A stretch of DNA of 64,000 nucleotides from Virgisporangium ochraceum (GCF_016863655.1 NZ_BOPH01000093.1:1-64000), one strand, 5' to 3'; numbered from the stretch's first letter, positions 24,487-33,603 are shown. Numbers and translations are program-made. Notes: generated by a model from the sequence alone, not told the origin.

Positions 24487-24972
24487 GTGTCCCCTCCTGA
24501 AGAACCCCACCACCACATGCGCGACGAGTCGACCCTCGAACGCGCCGACCGCAACTACAACGAGCTCCTCCAGGAGCTGCGGGTAGCCCAGACCGGCGTG
24601 CAGATCCTGTTCGCCTTCCTACTCACGATCCCGTTCCAGCAGCGGTTCGGTGAGGAGGTCGGCGCCGGGCTGCGCGGGGAGTACCTGGCCACGCTGCTGG
24701 TCACCGGGATGGCCACCGCGTTCCTCATCGCGCCCGTCACCATGCACCGGCTGCTGTTCCGCCAGGGGCTGAAGCCGCAGCTCGTCACCGCGGCCGACTG
24801 GATGGCCAAGGGCGGCCTCGCCTGCCTGGCGGTCGCCGTGCTGCTGGCGGTGTTCCTGATCGTCGCGGTGGTGTCGAGTCAGAGCCTCGCGTTCTGGTTC
24901 GTCGGCGGGCTGGGCGCGCTGTTCGCGGTCACCTGGCTGATCGTCCCGATCTACGTGCGGACGAAGTACTGA
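24487..24972 (+). CDS. DUF6328 membrane protein
   Basis: The 161-residue protein has a short hydrophilic N-terminus (ERADRNYNELLQELRVAQTGVQILFAFLLTIPFQQRF near residues 18-54) typical of DUF6328. Four hydrophobic helices follow, at about 36-51, 64-81, 104-125 and 130-152. Function unknown; family members sit in the cytoplasmic membrane. The GTG at 24487 may be read from a leaderless transcript; the internal ATG at 24517 is an alternative. The gene is convergent with the MscS channel gene 13 bp away. Confidence 0.82.
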   Translation: MSPPEEPHHHMRDESTLERADRNYNELLQELRVAQTGVQILFAFLLTIPFQQRFGEEVGAGLRGEYLATLLVTGMATAFLIAPVTMHRLLFRQGLKPQLVTAADWMAKGGLACLAVAVLLAVFLIVAVVSSQSLAFWFVGGLGALFAVTWLIVPIYVRTKY

Positions 24973-24985
24973 CGCACCGAAACGG

Positions 24986-26131
24986 TCACCCCGGCTGCTC
25001 CGGGTCGGGGCCGGCGCCGGTCGTCGGGCGCTCACCCGGCGCCGTCGGCTGGTCGCGCCCGAGCGGCGCCGGCGCGGAGCCGGCCGGCACCTGCGCCGGC
25101 GCGGAGCCCGCCGGCGCCGCCACCTCGGCGCGGAGCCGGGGGAGCGCGGCCGGGTGCTCCAGCCGGATCCACTCCACCAGCCGTTCCCGCACGTCGCAGC
25201 GCAGGTCCCACAGGGTCGGGGCGTCGTGCGCGCTCACCAGGGCGCGAATCCGGACGAACGAGCCCGTCGCGCCGGTGACCTGGAGCACGCACGTACGCCC
25301 GTCCCACCGCTCGTTCTCCTTCACGGACAGCTCGAGCACCGAGCGCAGCGCCTCGACCGGAACCGTCCAGTCGAGGTCGAGCTCGACGGCGCCGATGACG
25401 GCGGCCTCGGTGCGGGTCCAGTTCTGGAACGGCGTGGTGAGGAAGTACGAGGTCGGCAGGACGAGGCGGCGGTCGTCCCAGATGCGGACCACCACGTAGG
25501 TGAGCGTGATCTCCTCGACGCGGCCCCACTCGCCCTCGACGACCACGACGTCGTCGAGGTGCAGGGCCTCGCTGAACACGATCTGCATGCCGGCGAAGAC
25601 GTTGCTCAGCAGGCTCTGCGCGGCCAGGCCGGCGATCACGCCGGCGATGCCGGCCGACGCCAGCACCGACGCGCCGGCGGCGCGGAACGCGGGGAACGTG
25701 AGCAGCATGGCGCCCATCGCGACGACGGCGAAGCCCGCGATCCCGATGCGCCGGATGACGCTCACCTGCGTGTGGATGCGGCGGGCGTGGCGGTTGTCGC
25801 GGACGTCGGTGCGGTAGCGCGACAGTGCCAGGTCCATGATGATCATGAGGGCGGCGGCCGCGGCCCACGCCAGCACGCCGATGTCGGCGAGGTAGAGCAC
25901 ATGCCGGGCGCCGCGGTGCCAGTCGGCCCTGGGCAGGCCGTTCAGGGTCGCATGCAGGGCCAGCAGGACGACACCGACGTGGGCCGGCCTGCGGGCGTGC
26001 CGGGTGACGGCGGCGGCCCACGGCGCGCGCCGGGCCGCCCTGACCAGGAGCCGGTGCAGCACCCACAGCACCGCGAAACCGGCCACCAGGATGCCCAGGC
26101 CCACGCCGATGGGCAGAAGTGCGTCGGACAT
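24986..26131 (-). CDS. MscS-type mechanosensitive ion channel
   Basis: The 381-residue protein has about four transmembrane helices followed by the MscS pore and beta domain. The pore-lining stretch ASVLASAGIAGVIAGLAAQSLLSNVFAGMQIVFSE is at about residues 153-187, followed by LDDVVVVEGEWGRVEEITLTYVVVR. It releases osmolytes on hypo-osmotic shock. A Pro/Ala/Gly tail (two PAGSAPA copies, near residues 341-359) is low-complexity and comes from a GC-rich 27-bp direct repeat near 25060-25115. ATG start at 26131. Confidence 0.9.
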   Translation of the reverse strand: MSDALLPIGVGLGILVAGFAVLWVLHRLLVRAARRAPWAAAVTRHARRPAHVGVVLLALHATLNGLPRADWHRGARHVLYLADIGVLAWAAAAALMIIMDLALSRYRTDVRDNRHARRIHTQVSVIRRIGIAGFAVVAMGAMLLTFPAFRAAGASVLASAGIAGVIAGLAAQSLLSNVFAGMQIVFSEALHLDDVVVVEGEWGRVEEITLTYVVVRIWDDRRLVLPTSYFLTTPFQNWTRTEAAVIGAVELDLDWTVPVEALRSVLELSVKENERWDGRTCVLQVTGATGSFVRIRALVSAHDAPTLWDLRCDVRERLVEWIRLEHPAALPRLRAEVAAPAGSAPAQVPAGSAPAPLGRDQPTAPGERPTTGAGPDPEQPG

Positions 26132-26254
26132 CGTTCCTGACTACCCAATGAAAGGTTCCAGGCGCCAGTGGGCGTGAACTAGGACTCAGGCTTGTGATCG
26201 AGTGACGAACGCCGATAGGTTCCGCCCACGGAATCGACCTCGGGAGGCGCCGTC

Positions 26255-29200
26255 ATGCCCTACACTCTGCCGGCGTTTCCGGTGCGGGTCCGGTGGGGCC
26301 GCGGGTTCCGGGTCGTGGTCGCGGTGCTGGCGATGCTCCTGGTCGGTACGCCGGTCACCGCCGCGCCGGCGGACACCGACGGGTACCTCGTCGTCCACTA
26401 CCAGCGCCCGGCGGGTGACTACACCGGCTGGCTGCTGGAGGTCGGCGGCGTCACCTACCCGTTCGCAGGGGAGGACACCTACGGCCGGTTCGCCTGGGTC
26501 GCCAACCCCGGCGGCAGCGTCGAGATCGGCGTGGTCGACGCGAACGGGGTCACCGACCTCACCGCCGTCGTCGACACGTCGCGGTCCGCCGAGGTCTGGC
26601 TCCGGCAGGGTGACCGGGACGCGCACGCCTCCCGCGCCGCCGCGACCGGCACCGTCACCATCCACTATGGGAGGGCCTCGGGGCCGGCGTCGCCTGGACT
26701 GAGGAGTGCAGGGAGCGTAGCGACCGGAGCGACGAGGGAAGGCGGCGCCGCGGAGGCCCCGAGGCACGCGCCCGCGGGGGCGGGCGCATTGGGCACGGAG
26801 CTCGGTTGGGGTCTGCACCTGTGGGGTGACGGGGTGGCCGCGGAGGCGCGTACCGACTGGGCGGCGCCGCGCCCGCCCGACGGCACCGACGCGTTCGGCG
26901 CGTACTGGAACGTGCCGGTGGGCGACCCGGCCGCGGCGTTCAACTTCATCGTCCACAGTGGAGACATCAAGGACCCGGTGAACGACCTCACGCTGACGCC
27001 GGAGCGGCAGGGGGAGGCGTGGGTGAAGCCGGGTGACCCGGCGGTGCACCGGAGCGAGGCCGCGGCGCGGAACGAGGCCGTCCTCCACTACCGCCGCGCC
27101 GACGGCGACTACGCCGGTTGGGGCCTGCACGTGTGGGACGGCGCGGCCGGTCCCACGACCTGGACGGAGCCGCTGCCACCCGAGCGGATCGACGGTTTCG
27201 GTGCGGTGTTCCGGGTACCGTTGGCGAGCGGCGCCACCACCCTGGCATACATAGTTCACAAAGGCGACACCAAGGACCTCCCGGACGACCAGTTCCTCGA
27301 CCTGGCCGGGGTCGGCTCCGAAGTGTGGATCCTGTCCGGCCAACCGAGGTACCTGCTCCCCATGTCGTTCGACGCCCCCGACACCGACATCACCCGGCAG
27401 CGCGCGGTCTGGCTCGACCGCGACACGATCGCGGTCCGCCCGGGAAACGGCACAGACCACACCGACGGTAGGCGGTACGAACTGCGCTACGACCCGGCCG
27501 GCCGGATCTCCACTGTGGACGGTCAGCTCGTCGGCGGCACCCCGATCCGGCTGCAGCCGGCCGGCGCGCTCACCGAGGCGCAGCGGCGGAAGTACCCGCA
27601 CCTGTGGGCGTACACCGCGTTCAGCGTCGACCCGGCCGACCGCGACCGCGTGGTCGAGGCGCTGCGTTCGCAGCTGGTGTTCGCGGAGTACGAAGGCGGG
27701 AACCTGACGCTCGCGACCGGGGTGCAGATCCCCGGCGCGCTCGACGACGTCTACCGGCGGGCCGCCACCGAGCGGCTCGGCCCGCAGTTCCACAGTGGAC
27801 GGCCGTCGCTCGCCGTGTGGGCGCCGACCGCCCGCACCGTGGAGCTCGAGCTGTTCGACACGCCGTCGGGAAGCGCCGCCGTGCGGCAGATGCGGCGCGA
27901 CGACGCCACCGGCGTCTGGAAGGTCACCGGCGAGCGGGCGTGGAGCGGGAAGTACTACCGGTTCAAGGTGACCGCGTGGCAGCCGGCCGCGCAGGCAGTG
28001 GTCACGGCGAGCGTCACCGACCCGTACTCCGTCGCGCTGTCGGCGAACTCGACGCACAGCCAACTGGTCGACCTCGCCGACCCCGCGCTCGCCCCACCGG
28101 GATGGCGCGGGCTGCGCAAGCCGGCGCTGCCGGCGCGGCCGCAGATCCAGGAGGTGCACGTCCGCGACTTCTCGGTCGCCGACGACTCCGTGCCGGCCGG
28201 GCACCGCGGCACCTACCTGGCGTTCGCCGACCGCGACAGCAGGGGCATGCGGCACCTGCGGAGCCTCGCGCGGGCCGGCGCCAACTACGTGCACCTGCTG
28301 CCGGTCTTCGACATCGCGACGATCCCCGAGCGGCGCGGCGACCAGCAGCAGCCGCCCTGCGACCTCGCCGCGCTGCCGCCCGACTCCGAGCAGCAGCAGG
28401 CGTGCGTCGAACAGGTCAAGGACACCGACGGCTACAACTGGGGCTACGACCCGTTCCACTACAACGCACCGGAGGGCTCGTACGCCACGAACCCCGACGG
28501 TCCGGCGCGCACCCGGGAGCTGCGGCAGGCGGTCGCCGGGATCAACCAGGCGGGCCTGCGGGTCGTGGTCGACGTGGTCTACAACCACACGCCCGCGGCG
28601 GGCACGCACCGGTACTCGGTGCTCGACCAGATCGTGCCGGGGTACTACCAGCGGCTGCTCGACGACGGCACGGTCGCGAACTCCACGTGCTGCGCCAACA
28701 CGGCACCCGAGCACATGATGATGGGCAAGCTCGTCGTCGACTCGGTGGTGCTGTGGGCCCGACAGTACAAAGTGGACGGTTTCCGGTTCGACCTCATGGG
28801 TCACCACCCGAAGGCGAACATGCTCGCGGTGCGCAAGGCCCTCGACGAGCTGACCCTCCAGCGCGACGGCGTCGACGGCAAGCGGATCCTGCTGTACGGC
28901 GAGGGCTGGGACTTCGGCGAGGTGTCCGGCAACCAGCGGTTCGAGCAGGCGACGCAGCGGAACATGGCCGGCACCGGCATCGCCACGTTCTCCGACCGGC
29001 TGCGCGACGCGGTGCGCGGCGGCGGCCCGTTCGACGCCAACCCGCGCCTGCAGGGCTTCGGGTCGGGCCTGTTCACCGACCCGAACGGCGACCCGGTCAA
29101 CGGATCCGAGACCGACCAGCGCAACCGCCTCCTGCACTACCACGACGTGGTGCAGCTGGGGCTGGCCGGAAACCTGCGCGACTACCGGTTCACGGCGTCG

Positions 29201-30001
29201 GACGGGCGCACCGTCACCGGTGAGCAGGTCGACTACAACGGTTCCCCCGCCGGGTACACGGCCGCGCCGGCCGAGGCGGTGACCTACGTCGACGCGCACG
29301 ACAACGAGATCCTGTACGACGCGTTGGCGTTCAAGCTGCCGCAGGGCACCGGCGCGGCCGACCGGGGGCGGATGCAGACGCTGTCGCTGGGTACCACCGT
29401 GCTCGGCCAGGGCACCGGGTTCGTCACCGCCGGGTCCGACCTCCTGCGGTCGAAGTCGCTCGACCGCAACTCCTACAACTCCGGTGACTGGTTCAACGCG
29501 ATCCGGTGGAACTGCCGTGACGGCAACGGGTTCGGCCACGGGCTGCCGCCGGCGCCCGACAACGCCGACAAGTGGCCGTACGCGCGTCCCCTGCTCGCCG
29601 ACCCGGCCCTGGTGCCAGGCTGCGGCGAGGTCACCGCGAGCGCCGAACGCTACGCCGACCTGCTCGCGGTGCGCTGGTCGTCGCCGGTGTTCGCGTTGCC
29701 GACGGCCGCCGAGGTCCAGCGGCGGCTGGCGTTCCCGCTCGCGGGCCCGTCGGCAACGCCAGGGGTGATCACGATGACGCTCGACGCGCGCGGCGTCGAC
29801 CGGCGGTGGAAGAGCATCGTGGTGGTGTTCAACGCGACGCCGCGGGAGCAGACGCAGCGCGTCGAGGCCCTGGAGAGCGCCCGCGTCGCGCTGCACCCGG
29901 TGCAGGAGAGGGGCGCCGACGCGGTCGTGCGGCGGGCGCGGTTCGAGGCGGGCACGTTCACGGTGCCGGCGCGGACGGTCGCGGTATTCGTCCAAACCTG
30001 A
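26255..30001 (+). CDS. pulA: Secreted type I pullulanase (GH13)
   Basis: The 1,248-residue enzyme has a signal peptide (residues 1-37, hydrophobic VVVAVLAMLLVGTPVTA). Three CBM41-type starch-binding modules begin at YLVVHYQRPAGDYTGW, TIHYGRA and AVLHYRRADGDYAGW. A GH13 catalytic domain follows, with YNWGYDPFHY, VVDVVYNHT near 770, nucleophile Asp846 in DGFRFDLMG, acid Glu in LLYGEGWDFG near 879, and YVDAHDNE near 1010. It hydrolyses alpha-1,6 links in pullulan and glycogen outside the cell. The second CBM41 is interrupted in frame by a 108-bp repeat (26682-26789) also found in another gene of this window. The histidine kinase gene begins 36 bp downstream. Confidence 0.94.
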   Translation: MPYTLPAFPVRVRWGRGFRVVVAVLAMLLVGTPVTAAPADTDGYLVVHYQRPAGDYTGWLLEVGGVTYPFAGEDTYGRFAWVANPGGSVEIGVVDANGVTDLTAVVDTSRSAEVWLRQGDRDAHASRAAATGTVTIHYGRASGPASPGLRSAGSVATGATREGGAAEAPRHAPAGAGALGTELGWGLHLWGDGVAAEARTDWAAPRPPDGTDAFGAYWNVPVGDPAAAFNFIVHSGDIKDPVNDLTLTPERQGEAWVKPGDPAVHRSEAAARNEAVLHYRRADGDYAGWGLHVWDGAAGPTTWTEPLPPERIDGFGAVFRVPLASGATTLAYIVHKGDTKDLPDDQFLDLAGVGSEVWILSGQPRYLLPMSFDAPDTDITRQRAVWLDRDTIAVRPGNGTDHTDGRRYELRYDPAGRISTVDGQLVGGTPIRLQPAGALTEAQRRKYPHLWAYTAFSVDPADRDRVVEALRSQLVFAEYEGGNLTLATGVQIPGALDDVYRRAATERLGPQFHSGRPSLAVWAPTARTVELELFDTPSGSAAVRQMRRDDATGVWKVTGERAWSGKYYRFKVTAWQPAAQAVVTASVTDPYSVALSANSTHSQLVDLADPALAPPGWRGLRKPALPARPQIQEVHVRDFSVADDSVPAGHRGTYLAFADRDSRGMRHLRSLARAGANYVHLLPVFDIATIPERRGDQQQPPCDLAALPPDSEQQQACVEQVKDTDGYNWGYDPFHYNAPEGSYATNPDGPARTRELRQAVAGINQAGLRVVVDVVYNHTPAAGTHRYSVLDQIVPGYYQRLLDDGTVANSTCCANTAPEHMMMGKLVVDSVVLWARQYKVDGFRFDLMGHHPKANMLAVRKALDELTLQRDGVDGKRILLYGEGWDFGEVSGNQRFEQATQRNMAGTGIATFSDRLRDAVRGGGPFDANPRLQGFGSGLFTDPNGDPVNGSETDQRNRLLHYHDVVQLGLAGNLRDYRFTASDGRTVTGEQVDYNGSPAGYTAAPAEAVTYVDAHDNEILYDALAFKLPQGTGAADRGRMQTLSLGTTVLGQGTGFVTAGSDLLRSKSLDRNSYNSGDWFNAIRWNCRDGNGFGHGLPPAPDNADKWPYARPLLADPALVPGCGEVTASAERYADLLAVRWSSPVFALPTAAEVQRRLAFPLAGPSATPGVITMTLDARGVDRRWKSIVVVFNATPREQTQRVEALESARVALHPVQERGADAVVRRARFEAGTFTVPARTVAVFVQT
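26682..26789 (+). repeat. In-frame palindromic repeat element, copy A (108 bp)
   Basis: The element lies inside the second CBM41 of pulA. It shares 76 of 90 aligned bases with copy B at 47014-47103 and differs by a single 18-bp insertion (26715-26732). The frame is the same in both copies (GLRSAG...TREG). It contains the inverted repeats GGCGTCGCC/GGCGGCGCC. In copy A an 11-bp perfect pair, GCCTCGGGGCC (26675-26685) and GGCCCCGAGGC (26755-26765), straddles the left edge. Length and frame are as expected for a selected in-frame insertion. Confidence 0.85.
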
Positions 30002-30037
30002 GTTTTCTCGCAGTTTCGCCGTCAGGCTAGAGGGGCG

Positions 30038-31738
30038 ATGACGGACGCACAGTTCGCGGTGCGGCACGCCGGCCCCTCGGGGTCGGCGCTGCTGATGCTG
30101 CTCGAAGAGGTCGCCCGCGCGGCGAACGAGGCCGACTCCGTCGAGGAGGCGGGCGGCGTCGCGCTGCACGCCGTCTGCCGGTTCACCGGCTGGCCGGCCG
30201 GCCACCTCTGCGTCCCCGAGGCCGACGACCCGACGACGCTCGTCTCCAGCGGCATCTGGGCGCTGCCGAGCGCCGGCGCGGCCGACTTCGGCGCGCTGCG
30301 CCGGGTGACCGCGAGGACCAGGTTCCCGCTGGGCGTCGGGCTGCCCGGCATGGTGGCGGTGAGCCGGACGCCGGAGTGGTCGGCCGACGTCGTGGCCGAT
30401 CCCGACTTCGTCCGCTCCAAGGGCGGCGAGGACCTCGGCATCGCGTCGGCGATGGCGTTCCCGGTGCTCGGCGGTTCCGGTGTCGTCGCGGCGCTCGAGT
30501 TCTTCAGCCAGGTGCGGATGGAGCCCGACGCGGATCTGCTCCGGGTCCTCGGCACGATCGGCGCCCAGCTCGGCCGGGTGGCCGACCGGGTGCAGAGCCA
30601 GCGCGACGTGGAGGCGGGCGCCCGCCGCCTGGAGGAGATCATCGAGACCTCCGCCGAGGCGTTCGTCGAGATGGACGCCGAGGGCATGATCCGGGCCTGG
30701 AACGCCGCGGCCGAGCAGATGTTCGGGGTGCCCCGCGACCTGGCGCTCGGCCAGTCGCTGGCCGAGACGATCGTGCCGCCGGCCCTGCGCGACGCCCACC
30801 GCAGCGGGATGGCCCGGTTCCTCGCCACCGGCGTCAAGAAGGTGATCGGCACGCGGATCGAGGTGCCCGCCTGGCGGCCCGACAGCGGCGAGTTCCCGGT
30901 GGAGCTGGCGATCTGGGCCCGCCGCGACGGCGACACCTGGACGTTCAACGCGTTCCTGCACGACATCCGGGCCCGCAGGCGGGGTGAGGAGGCGCTGCGC
31001 GAGGCGCTGGAGCGGGAACGGGCCAACGCGACCCGCCTGGAGGCGCTCGACCAGGCCAAGGACGACTTCGTGGCGACCGTGTCGCACGAGCTGCGCACGC
31101 CCCTGACCAGCATGAGCGGCTACCTCGAGCTGCTGCTCGACGGCGACGCCGGCGACGTGCCGGTGCACCAGCAGCGGATGCTGCAGACGATGGCCCGCAA
31201 CGCCGGCCGGCTCCGGGCGCTGATCGAGGACCTGCTCCTGGTCAACCAGATGGACGCCGGCAACCTGCACCTGGACCTCGAACCCACCGCGCTGCCGGAG
31301 CTGGTGAACCGCGTGGTCTCCGGGGTGAGCGGGCTGGCCGAGGCCCGGTCGCAGCGCATCGAGGTCGGCATCGACCCGGACCTCGACCCGGTGCTCGCCG
31401 ACGCGCCGCACCTGGAGAAGGCCGCCCGCGCCCTGCTGACCAACGCGGTGAAGTTCAGCCCCGACGGCGCCGCGATCCGGGTCTTCGTCAGCCGCACCGA
31501 CGGCGAGGTGGAGCTGGCCGTCGTCGACGAGGGCGTCGGCATCGAGGAGGACGACCTGCCCCGCCTCTTCGACCGGTTCTTCCGCACCAGCCAGGCCACC
31601 CGGGCCGCCGTGCAGGGTGCCGGGCTCGGGCTGACGATCGCGCGGCGGATCGTCGAGGAGCACGGCGGGTCCATCACGGTCTGCTCGAAGCTCGGCCACG
31701 GGTCGACGTTCCGGATCCGGTTGCCGCTCTCCACATGA
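30038..31738 (+). CDS. GAF-PAS sensor histidine kinase (soluble)
   Basis: The 566-residue protein has a GAF-like domain (about 20-185), a PAS domain (about 198-315, FVEMDAEGMIRAWNAAAEQMFG), HisKA with phospho-acceptor His350 in VSHELRTPLTS, and an HATPase_c domain. The ATP boxes are NAVKFSPDG (N), DEGVGI (G1) and GAGLGLTIAR (G2). No transmembrane helix is visible, so it should sense a cytoplasmic signal. It has no adjacent response regulator and may act on a distant partner. RBS GAGGGGCG precedes the ATG; a strong hairpin follows the stop. Confidence 0.92.
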   Translation: MTDAQFAVRHAGPSGSALLMLLEEVARAANEADSVEEAGGVALHAVCRFTGWPAGHLCVPEADDPTTLVSSGIWALPSAGAADFGALRRVTARTRFPLGVGLPGMVAVSRTPEWSADVVADPDFVRSKGGEDLGIASAMAFPVLGGSGVVAALEFFSQVRMEPDADLLRVLGTIGAQLGRVADRVQSQRDVEAGARRLEEIIETSAEAFVEMDAEGMIRAWNAAAEQMFGVPRDLALGQSLAETIVPPALRDAHRSGMARFLATGVKKVIGTRIEVPAWRPDSGEFPVELAIWARRDGDTWTFNAFLHDIRARRRGEEALREALERERANATRLEALDQAKDDFVATVSHELRTPLTSMSGYLELLLDGDAGDVPVHQQRMLQTMARNAGRLRALIEDLLLVNQMDAGNLHLDLEPTALPELVNRVVSGVSGLAEARSQRIEVGIDPDLDPVLADAPHLEKAARALLTNAVKFSPDGAAIRVFVSRTDGEVELAVVDEGVGIEEDDLPRLFDRFFRTSQATRAAVQGAGLGLTIARRIVEEHGGSITVCSKLGHGSTFRIRLPLST

Positions 31739-31741
31739 AGA

Positions 31742-31767
31742 AAGGGACCCGCCTGAGCGGGTCCCTT
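31742..31767. terminator. Bidirectional hairpin terminator
   Basis: AAGGGACCCGC-ctga-GCGGGTCCCTT is a perfect 11-bp stem with a 4-nt loop, 4 bp after the histidine kinase stop. It is followed by a pyrimidine run (TCCTCTCT) and preceded by GAAG on the other strand. It separates convergent genes and probably stops both transcripts. Confidence 0.85.
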
Positions 31768-31781
31768 CCTCTCTGCAAGCC

Positions 31782-32741
31782 TTAGGGCTGGACGCTGGGC
31801 TGCGAGCCCGCCTTCAACGGGACGCGGGCGCCGGTGTTCAGGTCGACCAGCGTGACCCACGAGCGGCCCTGGTGCTTCGCGGTCACCAGCGCCTTGCCGG
31901 CGTCGACGTAGGCGAGCTCCCGGTCGTTGCTGGCGCCGATCTGGCGGCGCTGGGTGCCGTCGGCGGCGGCCTCGGTGATCGTCATCGCGGTGCCGTCGTA
32001 CGTGGTCCACGCGACCTTCGCGCCGTCGGGGCGGTACGCCGGCACCACCGCGAAGCCGTCGTCCGAGCCGCCTCCGCCGAAGCCGGCCAGCGCGCGCTCC
32101 ATGCCGGTCTCGATGTTGCCGAGGCTCAGGCAGTCGTCGAAGACGCTCTCGCAGTCGCCGCCGCGGAACGCGATCCGCTTGCCGTCGGGGGCCCAGGCGA
32201 TGGCGTCGTCGGTGCGCAGGCGCTCGGTGAGGGCGGTCGCGTCCGTCGTGGTCGGTGCGGTCGGCGCCGGCAGTTCCTGCTCGCGGCAGGCGGCGGGGAA
32301 CAGAACCTCCGGGACCCCGTGCGGCGCGGCCGCGCGCACCCGGTAGACGCCGGGACCGCCGAGGCACGCCGGCGCCGAGTAGGCGATCCACTGGCCGTCG
32401 GGGGAGAAGGCCGCCCCGGCCGCCCGGCCCTCGGTCACCCGGTGCTGGGCGGTGCCGTCGGCGTTCATCTGCCACAGTTCGCCGGCGTGCACGTAGGCGA
32501 TCGTGCGGCCGTCGGTCGACCAGCGCGGGCGGCTGTTCCGGTCGGCGGCGGTGAGCCGGGTCTCGTCGGCGCCCTTGCTGGTGTAGATCGCGCCGTCCCG
32601 GGCGTAGGCGACGGCCTTGTCGAGGGTCACGGGGGTCGCGGGGGTCTCAGCGGCCTGCGCGGGCGCGCCGACCAGGAGGGCGGTGCCACCGGCGAAGACG
32701 CCGGCGGCGGCGATGAGCGTGATGCGGAGGTTCCTGAACAT
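31782..32741 (-). CDS. Secreted TolB/WD40-like beta-propeller protein
   Basis: The 319-residue protein has a signal peptide (MFRNLRITLIAAAGVFAGGTA...APAQA, cleavage near residue 32) and PD40-type repeats (RPRWSTDGRTIAYVHAGELWQM, AAFSPDGQWIAYSA, AIAWAPDGKRIAFRGGD, PAYRPDGAKVAWTTYDG). This gives a five-to-six blade propeller. Two Cys pairs (PACL..PAACRE, GDCES..DDCLS) may form disulfides outside the cell. ATG at 32741 has AAGGGG upstream; the longer open frame is not needed. Function is unknown. Confidence 0.86.
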   Translation of the reverse strand: MFRNLRITLIAAAGVFAGGTALLVGAPAQAAETPATPVTLDKAVAYARDGAIYTSKGADETRLTAADRNSRPRWSTDGRTIAYVHAGELWQMNADGTAQHRVTEGRAAGAAFSPDGQWIAYSAPACLGGPGVYRVRAAAPHGVPEVLFPAACREQELPAPTAPTTTDATALTERLRTDDAIAWAPDGKRIAFRGGDCESVFDDCLSLGNIETGMERALAGFGGGGSDDGFAVVPAYRPDGAKVAWTTYDGTAMTITEAAADGTQRRQIGASNDRELAYVDAGKALVTAKHQGRSWVTLVDLNTGARVPLKAGSQPSVQP

Positions 32742-32904
32742 CGCTTCGTTCCCCTTACGTGCGACCGGCTCGCAACCGTCCTGCTCGCCTTCGCCCAGAG
32801 CTTCGGCGCACCCCTGTGCGACCTGAAGCAAACCGCGCGGCAACTTCCGCCATCGTCGTCTGACGGGGCGTCGGAGATGGGCGTTTTGCGGTGCTATCGG
32901 CCGT

Positions 32905-33528
32905 TCAGTTGGCCGGGGGCGTCTGTTCGGGGCAGCGCAGGCGCAGCTCCCGGTAGCCGAACGGCGCGTCCACCAGGTGGCAGTGGTGCGGAAGGTTCGT
33001 GCCGGGGTGCGCGTAGCCGTCGAAGTAGCGGCAGGTCAGGCAGATCCGCGTGACCGGGATGCGGCCGGCCCGCTGGAGCTGGGCGATCTGGTCGGTGACC
33101 AGGTTCAGCACCTTCTCCTGCGCGGCCTCGTCGAGGTTCTGCACCTCACCCAGCAGGGCGTCGGCCCAGTTCGCCAGGTCGGGAACGGCGGCCCGGCCCT
33201 TGGCGGTCAGGAAGATCCGCACCTCGTCGGGCGCGTAGGACGGGCTGGGCCGCATCTGCACCAGCCCTTCGCGGGCCAGCGCGCCGCTCGTGGACACGGC
33301 CGTCCGCACGGTCATGCCGAGCAGGTTGGCCAGCTCGGTGAGCCGGTAGGTCTCCGCGCGCCGGGCCAGCAGAAGCAGCATCTGCTGCTGGGCGACGGTG
33401 CGCTCGACCTCGGGGTCCTCGCCCGGCGCCACGGTGTCGGTCTGCGTGGTGACCGCGACGCGGACCAGCCCGGCGGCGAGCCGGCTGGTGAGGGAGTCGG
33501 CGTCCACGGTTCCCCCCAGGAAGATCAT
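32905..33528 (-). CDS. MarR-like regulator with C-terminal Cys/His-rich motif
   Basis: The 207-residue protein has a winged-helix MarR core (QQQMLLLLARRAETYRLTELANLLGMTVRTAVSTSGALAREGLV, residues 48-91). Its C-terminal tail has four Cys and several His: RICLTCRYFDGYAHPG near 162-176, HHCHLVD near 180-186, and LRCPE near 196. The CxxC...HHCH...C set could bind zinc or an Fe-S cluster and make the protein redox-responsive. This is inferred. Start choice MIFLGG is the first in-frame ATG. An inverted repeat lies upstream at 33555-33577. Confidence 0.82.
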   Translation of the reverse strand: MIFLGGTVDADSLTSRLAAGLVRVAVTTQTDTVAPGEDPEVERTVAQQQMLLLLARRAETYRLTELANLLGMTVRTAVSTSGALAREGLVQMRPSPSYAPDEVRIFLTAKGRAAVPDLANWADALLGEVQNLDEAAQEKVLNLVTDQIAQLQRAGRIPVTRICLTCRYFDGYAHPGTNLPHHCHLVDAPFGYRELRLRCPEQTPPAN

Positions 33529-33554
33529 GGCTTTGAGTGATCAACGAACTGCGA

Positions 33555-33577
33555 ACAGTGGAAACTTTCGTCACTGT
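33555..33577. promoter_or_regulatory. Inverted repeat upstream of the MarR-like gene
   Basis: ACAGTG-(11 bp)-CACTGT lies 27 bp upstream of the ATG on the minus strand, in an AT-richer pocket, where an autoregulatory operator would sit. The spacing is long for a MarR site, so the assignment is weak. Confidence 0.4.
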
Positions 33578-33603
33578 AGTTGCGTCGATGACCTGTGTCG
33601 AAC

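Noticed and set aside
25060..25115. PAGSAPA duplication in MscS as a further element copy
   Set aside because: It is a local 27-bp direct repeat and does not align with the in-frame element.
26186..31699. A continuous minus-strand open frame of more than 1,800 codons
   Set aside because: It lies antisense to pulA and the histidine kinase, both strongly supported by domains. In DNA this GC-rich, antisense frames stay open by composition. The predicted peptide is Arg/Gly/His-rich without any family motif.
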